Below the pieces are notes generated by a model. That model was given only the letters and a program-made list of their open reading frames with translations. It was not told where the DNA came from and made no database searches. DNA of 18,514 nt from Actinomycetes bacterium (GTDB lineage: Bacteria; Actinomycetota; Actinomycetes; Mycobacteriales; Mycobacteriaceae): contig JAEZDV010000361.1 in the NCBI GenBank assembly GCA_023417985.1, forward strand, positions 1 to 18,514, written 5' to 3'. Shown here in pieces: positions 15,001 through 18,514 of the stretch. The translations under genes were made by a program, and so were the position numbers. Numbering within the stretch: the stretch's first letter is position 1; every line of letters starts with the position of its first letter.

Positions 15001-16933
15001 CATGCCGTCGGGACAGACCGCACTCGTGTCGTACGTGCACGGCGCTCCGGGTATCGACCCGTCTGCGTTGTCCGACCACGTGGCCCGGTCGTTGCCGTCG
15101 TACATGGTCCCCTCGCAGATCGTCGTCCTCGACGAGATCCCGCTGACGCCCGTCGGAAAGCTCGACCGCCGAGCACTGCCGGATCCCGAACTCGGGATCA
15201 GCTATCGCGAATTCCGCGCGCCGACGACGCCCATCGAGGGAACCGTCGCTGCCGTCTTTGCCGAGGTGCTCGGCGTGCAACGTGTCGGACTCGACGACGA
15301 CTTCTTCGAACTCGGCGGAAACTCGCTCCTCGCGACCCAGGTGGTGTCCCGACTGGGTGTGGCACTCGACGCGCAGGTTCCCGTGCGTGCACTGTTCGAA
15401 TCGAGCACCGTCGCCGCCCTGGCAGTTCGCGTCGAGCAGGAGGCCGGGCGCGGTGCCCGTGCGGCACTGGCGAAAATGCCGCGGCCCGAGCGTGTTCCGT
15501 TGTCCCTGGCGCAACAGCGCATGTGGTTCCTCAACCGCTTCGATTCCCGCTCGGCGACATACAACCTCCCGATGGCGTTGCGGCTGACCGGAGCCCTCGA
15601 CGTAGCGGCACTTCAGGTATCGATCATGGATGTGATCGACCGCCACGAGTCGCTGCGCACCGTCTTCCCCGATTCGCCGGAGGGACCCCACCAGGTCGTA
15701 CGGGCGGCCGCGGAAGTCGTACCCAATCTGACCCCGCTCCGGATCGACCGGGACGAGTTGGCCGGCGCGATGCGGCGACTCGCGTCCACCGGTTTCGACG
15801 TCACCTCCGAGGTACCGATCCGCGCCGAACTCTACGAACTCGACCGCAACGAGCACATTCTTGCGCTCGTGGTCCACCACATTGCCGCAGACGGATGGTC
15901 CACCGGACCGATGGCACGCGACATCATGGTCGCGTACGCCGCACGCACCGAGTGGGAAGAACCCTCGTGGGCACCGCTTCCCGTTCAGTACGCCGACTAC
16001 ACCCTGTGGCAGCGGGAAGTCCTCGGCTCCGAGGACGATGCGCAGTCACTGATCTCCGGTCAGCTCGACTACTGGCGTCGCACGCTCGCCGACGTTCCCG
16101 ACCAGTTGGATCTTCCGGTTGATCGTCCCCGCCCGGCGACGCAGTCGTTCGCCGGCGCGACCGTGGATTTCTCGATCGATCCGAGCCTGCATCGAGACCT
16201 CGTGGCATTCGCGCGCACGCGCAACGCGTCCCTGTTCATGGTCGTGCACGCGGCCTTGAGCATATTGCTGGCACGATTGTCCGGTCAGCGCGACATCACG
16301 ATCGGTACGCCGGTGGCCGGACGTGGCGAGCAGTCGCTCGACGACCTCATCGGTATGTTCGTCAACACGCTGGTTCTCCGAACAGACGTCGATCCGGACG
16401 CACAGTTCACCGACCATCTCGCACGGGCACGCGAAGCAGCACTGGGTGCCTTCGGGCACGCGGATGTCCCCTTCGAGCGTCTGGTCGAGGTTCTCAACCC
16501 CACCCGGTCCACGGCACGGCACCCGCTGTTCCAGGTCATGCTCTCGTTCGAGAATCTAGGTGCAGCGCACGTCGAACTTCGCGGTCTGACCCTCGACCTG
16601 CTCGAAATCGACACCGCGGTCGCGAAGTTCGATCTGCAGTTGACGTTGTCGGAGGGATACGCCCAAGACGGTTCGCCGGACGGTCTCCGTGCGGAGTTCA
16701 CGTATGCGACCGAGCTTTTCGATGCTTCGACGGTGGAGGGTTTTGCGGAGCGGTTCGTGCGGATCCTCGAGTCGGTGGTGTCCGATCCGTCGTTGCGGGT
16801 GGGGGATATCGATCTGCTGGGCGCTGATGAGCGTAGTGCGGTGCTCGAGCGGTGGAACGATACGGCGCATCCGGTGCCGGATGGGACGTTGCTGGACCGG
16901 TTCGATGAGCAGGTCGCGTCGAATCCGGATGCG
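9089..16933 (+). CDS. Multimodular NRPS, C-A-T-C-A-T-C-(A start), interrupted by a strand flip
   Basis: Nonribosomal peptide synthetase; about 2,615 residues are coherent on this strand. C1: HHLALDG at 160-166. A1: TSGSTGRPKG from 633, catalytic K971. T1: ELGGNSL with carrier Ser1025. C2: HHIAADG from 1209. A2: TSGSTGRPKG from 1700, K2024. T2: Ser2079. C3: HHIAADG from 2263. Then the first residues of a third A domain (LLDRFDEQVASNPDA). No epimerase, methylase or thioesterase is seen. Starting with a C domain means it receives an acyl or peptidyl group from another carrier protein. C1-A1 resemble EntF. At 16933 the sense reverses and A3 is lost, although the frame stays open to the window end (3,142 codons), encoding antisense nonsense. 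The start is uncertain: ATG 9089, TTG 9113 (after GAGGAAGG) or GTG 9053. No MbtH gene is in the window; the product is unknown. Confidence 0.88.
9179..10490 (+). other. NRPS domain C1 (EntF-like condensation domain)
   Basis: It opens FPLSPAQLGMWFAQHV and contains YNRVHHLALDGFA, with the catalytic second His intact. It continues with VVLSLPVAARTN, MVSNVVPLRL, LRHQRYRHEDIVRD and FFGPWVNIMLFD. The HQRY..EDIVRD and GP.xNIM.FD pieces are those of EntF-type C domains, which take an aryl or acyl donor from a separate carrier protein. The donor is not identifiable here. Confidence 0.7.
10510..12040 (+). other. NRPS domain A1 with EntF-like pocket
   Basis: Contains YIIFTSGSTGRPKG, TTFDVSLWGFF, NLYGPTEAAV, YRTGDLVRW, GRTDFQVKFRGQRIELGEIE and NTSGKLDRK. 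Hand alignment to GrsA numbering gives the ten-residue code D-V-W-D-F-I-L-V-S-K. This matches the EntF serine code (DVWHFSLVDK) at seven positions but changes 278, 301 and 331. The substrate is therefore not assigned; it may be Ser or another small polar residue. Confidence 0.6.
12055..12270 (+). other. NRPS thiolation domain T1
   Basis: GLDDDFFELGGNSLVATQVVSR (given in part: FFELGGNSL) is the phosphopantetheine attachment motif; the modified serine codon is 12161-12163. It sits directly between A1 and C2. Confidence 0.85.
12336..13690 (+). other. NRPS condensation domain C2
   Basis: It opens VLPLSTAQQRIWFLNRFD and contains RHESLRTVYPEVDG, MVLHHIAADGSSFGPF, IQYADYALWQ, VGTAVAGRGEKELDGLIGMF (shortened) and PFERLVEVLNP. 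All core motifs are present. No epimerase precedes it, so an L-to-L condensation is expected. Confidence 0.8.
13720..15200 (+). other. NRPS adenylation domain A2
   Basis: Contains LTYRDLDAWSSWIARYL, YVIYTSGSTGRPKG, SPSFDPSVLDFAMAGY, NAYGPTETTIV, YRTGDVVRW, KVRGFRIELGEID and TPVGKLDRR. Aligned without gaps to GrsA, the pocket code reads D-P-L-T-N-G-A-I-V-K. I know no substrate with this code and do not assign one. Confidence 0.65.
15232..15450 (+). other. NRPS thiolation domain T2
   Basis: FFELGGNSLLATQVVSRLG carries the phosphopantetheine serine at 15323-15325. It is nearly identical to T1 in its core, showing module duplication. Confidence 0.85.
15496..16870 (+). other. NRPS condensation domain C3
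   Basis: It opens VPLSLAQQRMWFLNRFD and contains RHESLRTVFPD, LVVHHIAADGWSTGPM, VQYADYTLWQREVLG, TPVAGRGEQSLDDLIGMF and PFERLVEVLNPTRS. Its last ~85 codons (from VAKFDLQLTLSEG) switch to T/G-richer codons and become almost identical to the inverted module to the right. Confidence 0.8.
16620..16933 (+). repeat. Inverted repeat, left arm (end of C3 to start of A3)
   Basis: The reverse complement of this stretch matches 17147-17460. I counted 23 mismatches in 314 positions, about 93% identity, with no gaps. It encodes the end of a C domain, the C-A linker and the first A-domain residues. The last six bases (GATGCG) are also the point at which the sense flips. Confidence 0.85.
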
Positions 16934-16942
16934 ATCGGCCGG
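16928..16942. other. Strand-flip junction between two NRPS fragments
   Basis: Reading rightward, NPDA is followed by I-G-R instead of the expected V-A-V-V-F. Reading leftward from the right, PIDPDHPADRI is followed by R-I-R-R instead of G-Y. GATGCG (16928-16933) fits both reading senses, a six-base microhomology. No terminal repeat, transposase or att-like site is seen. Confidence 0.8.
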
Positions 16943-18514
16943 ATGGTCGGGATCGATCGGCACATACGCCCCACCCGCCCGCACGATCGCATACATCCCC
17001 ACCAACAGATCCAACGACCGGCGCACCGCCAACCCGACCATGGTTTCCGGACCCACGCCCCGCGAGATCAGATACCGCGCAAGCCTATTGACCCGCGCAT
17101 CGAACTGCGCATACGTCAACGACTCGTCTTCGAACACCACCGCCACCGCATCGGGATTCGACGCGACCTGCGCATCGAACCGGTCCAGCAACGTCGACTC
17201 CGGCACCGGATGCGCCGTATCGTTCCACCGCTCGAGCACCGCACTACGCTCATCAGCGCCCAGCAGATCGATATCCCCCACCCGCAACGACGGATCAGCG
17301 ACCACCGCTTCGAGGATCCGCACGAACCGCTCCGCGAAGCCCTCCACCGTTGCGGCATCGAAAAGCTCGGTCGCATACGTGAACTCCGCACTCCAACCGA
17401 CCGGCGAACCGTCCTGGGCGTACCCCTCCGACAACGTCACCTGCAGATCGAACTTCGCGACCTGCGCATCGAAGTCGACACCCGACACACTCAACCCCGG
17501 CAACTCGAGCTCCGCAGCCGCCATATTCTGGAACGTCAACATCACCTGGAACAACGGATGCCGCGCCTGCGAACGCGCAGGATCGAGCACCTCCACCAAC
17601 CGCTCGAACGGCACATCCGCATGCGCAAACCCGTCGAGATCCACCCGGCGGACCTCATCGAGGAACTCCCCGAACGACACCCCACCATCAACCGACGTCC
17701 GCAACACCAACGTATTGACGAACATACCCACCAGATCGTCCAGCGCAGCCTCACCACGACCCGCGATCGGCGTCCCGATCGCAACATCGGACTGCGCACC
17801 CAACCGCGACAGCAACACCGCCAACGCAGCATGCACAACCATGAATTCCGTTGCACCACTGAGACGTGCAAGATCGGTGATACCCGCCCGGACGCGACCA
17901 TCGATCACGAAACCGTGCGAGGCACCCCGGTAACTAGAGACGGCGGGGCGGGGTCGATCGGACGGCAGAGTGGACTCTTCGGGAAGGTCAGCGAGAGTCG
18001 GGCGCCAGAACTCGGTTTCCCGCGCCAGCAACGACTCCGGATCCGACTCGCCGCCGAGAACCTCACGCTGCCACAACGTGTAATCCGCGTACTGGACTTC
18101 GAGCGCCGACCACTCCGGGACCGCACCCGCAGCCCGCGCCGCATACGCGGTCACCACATCACGAGTCAACGGTCCCATCGAGAACCCGTCACCCGAAATG
18201 TGATGAACCACCACCACCAGAATGTGCTCGTCCGGCGCAACACGCAACAACCGCACCCGGATCGGAACCTGCTGCGTGACATCGAAACCGGTAGTCACAA
18301 CCTCCGTGACACGTGCCAAGACCTCGCCGGCCGCGACAGTTTCCGGACGTACCTCGACGACCGCCTCCGATACAGGCAGGATCTCCTGGAAACCGACCCC
18401 GTCGACCTCCGGATACACCGTCCGCAACGACTCGTGCCGCGCCACCACATCCGACACCGCCGCCTGCAACGCATCGACATCCAACGATCCCGACAACCTG
18501 ATCGCCACCGGAAT
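16934..18514 (-). CDS. NRPS fragment, C domain plus A-domain start (partial, both ends)
   Basis: Coherent minus-strand NRPS coding from the window edge: about 527 residues. It enters inside a C domain at IPVAIRLSGSLDVDAL (the first ~20 residues lie outside) and contains RHESLRTVYPEVDG, VVHHISGDGFSMGP, VQYADYTLWQREVLG, TPIAGRGEAALDDLVGMF, PFERLVEVLDP and VAKFDLQVTLSEG. It then continues into an A domain through LTYAQFDARVNRLARYL and GGAYVPIDPDHPADR. After that residue it runs antisense through the plus-strand gene, with a stop at about 16556. The His-His-x3-Asp-Gly motif is intact. The codons are G/T-richer than in C1-C2. It is another module of the same or a sister synthetase, in inverted orientation. 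The apparent GTG start at 18508 is internal, not a real start. Confidence 0.85.
17147..17460 (-). repeat. Inverted repeat, right arm
   Basis: Partner of 16620-16933, separated from it by a 213-bp spacer that holds the A-domain start of the inverted module only. Beyond 17460 the two C domains diverge quickly at the protein level, so the similarity has a sharp outer edge. Confidence 0.85.

Noticed and set aside
13397..15880. Minus-strand open frame of 827 codons opposite the NRPS
   Set aside because: It is the antisense of A2-T2-C3, with Arg/His-rich composition and no recognisable domain; long antisense frames are expected in high-GC DNA with strong third-position bias.
16620..17460. Invertible DNA switch between NRPS modules
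   Set aside because: Flipping the 213-bp spacer between the arms would add only about 70 residues to A3 before meeting the opposite arm in antisense; neither orientation yields a complete A domain, and no recombinase gene or site is seen.

Overview
The window reads as high-GC actinobacterial chromosome, most like Rhodococcus or a close relative in the Mycobacteriales. The evidence is G/C-ending codons, GTG and TTG starts, a leaderless-type regulator start, and protein families common in rhodococci (DUF418 membrane protein, TetR with C-terminal type 6 domain, MHS transporter, FadD35/ACSF2-like ligase, acetoacetyl-CoA synthetase, multimodular NRPS). Genus is an inference; no rRNA or other marker is present.

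Left part (1-2600): a DUF418 membrane protein on the minus strand is divergent from a TetR regulator on the plus strand. The roughly 85-bp gap holds two palindromes with the same core (CACGAGCGTG), one abutting a -10 hexamer that sits exactly where a leaderless GTG start needs it. A small winged-helix-like protein of unknown role follows.

Middle part (2600-8790): a possible uptake-and-activation pair (MHS-type MFS transporter, then a medium/long-chain acyl-CoA ligase) lies behind two Crp-type sites (GTGA-N6-TCAC) spaced 43 bp apart. Then come a YeaQ/GlsB-type small membrane protein, an acetoacetyl-CoA synthetase and a four-helix small membrane protein, with hairpins between units. Everything here is on the plus strand and looks like acid/ketone-body carbon metabolism plus small envelope proteins.

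Right part (9089-18514): a large NRPS begins on the plus strand with the order C-A-T-C-A-T-C-(A start). The first C and A domains are EntF-like. At about 16933 the coding sense flips abruptly: from there to the window end the DNA is the reverse complement of another NRPS C domain plus A-domain start. The two halves meet tail to tail inside A-domain N-termini at a 6-bp shared GATGCG, with 314-bp inverted arms of about 93% identity (hand count) on either side. Neither half can encode a complete A domain. I regard an assembly error in a repetitive NRPS, or a real inversion between modules, as the two explanations to separate; this is the most notable observation in the window. No tRNA, rRNA, CRISPR array, insertion sequence or phage gene was seen.
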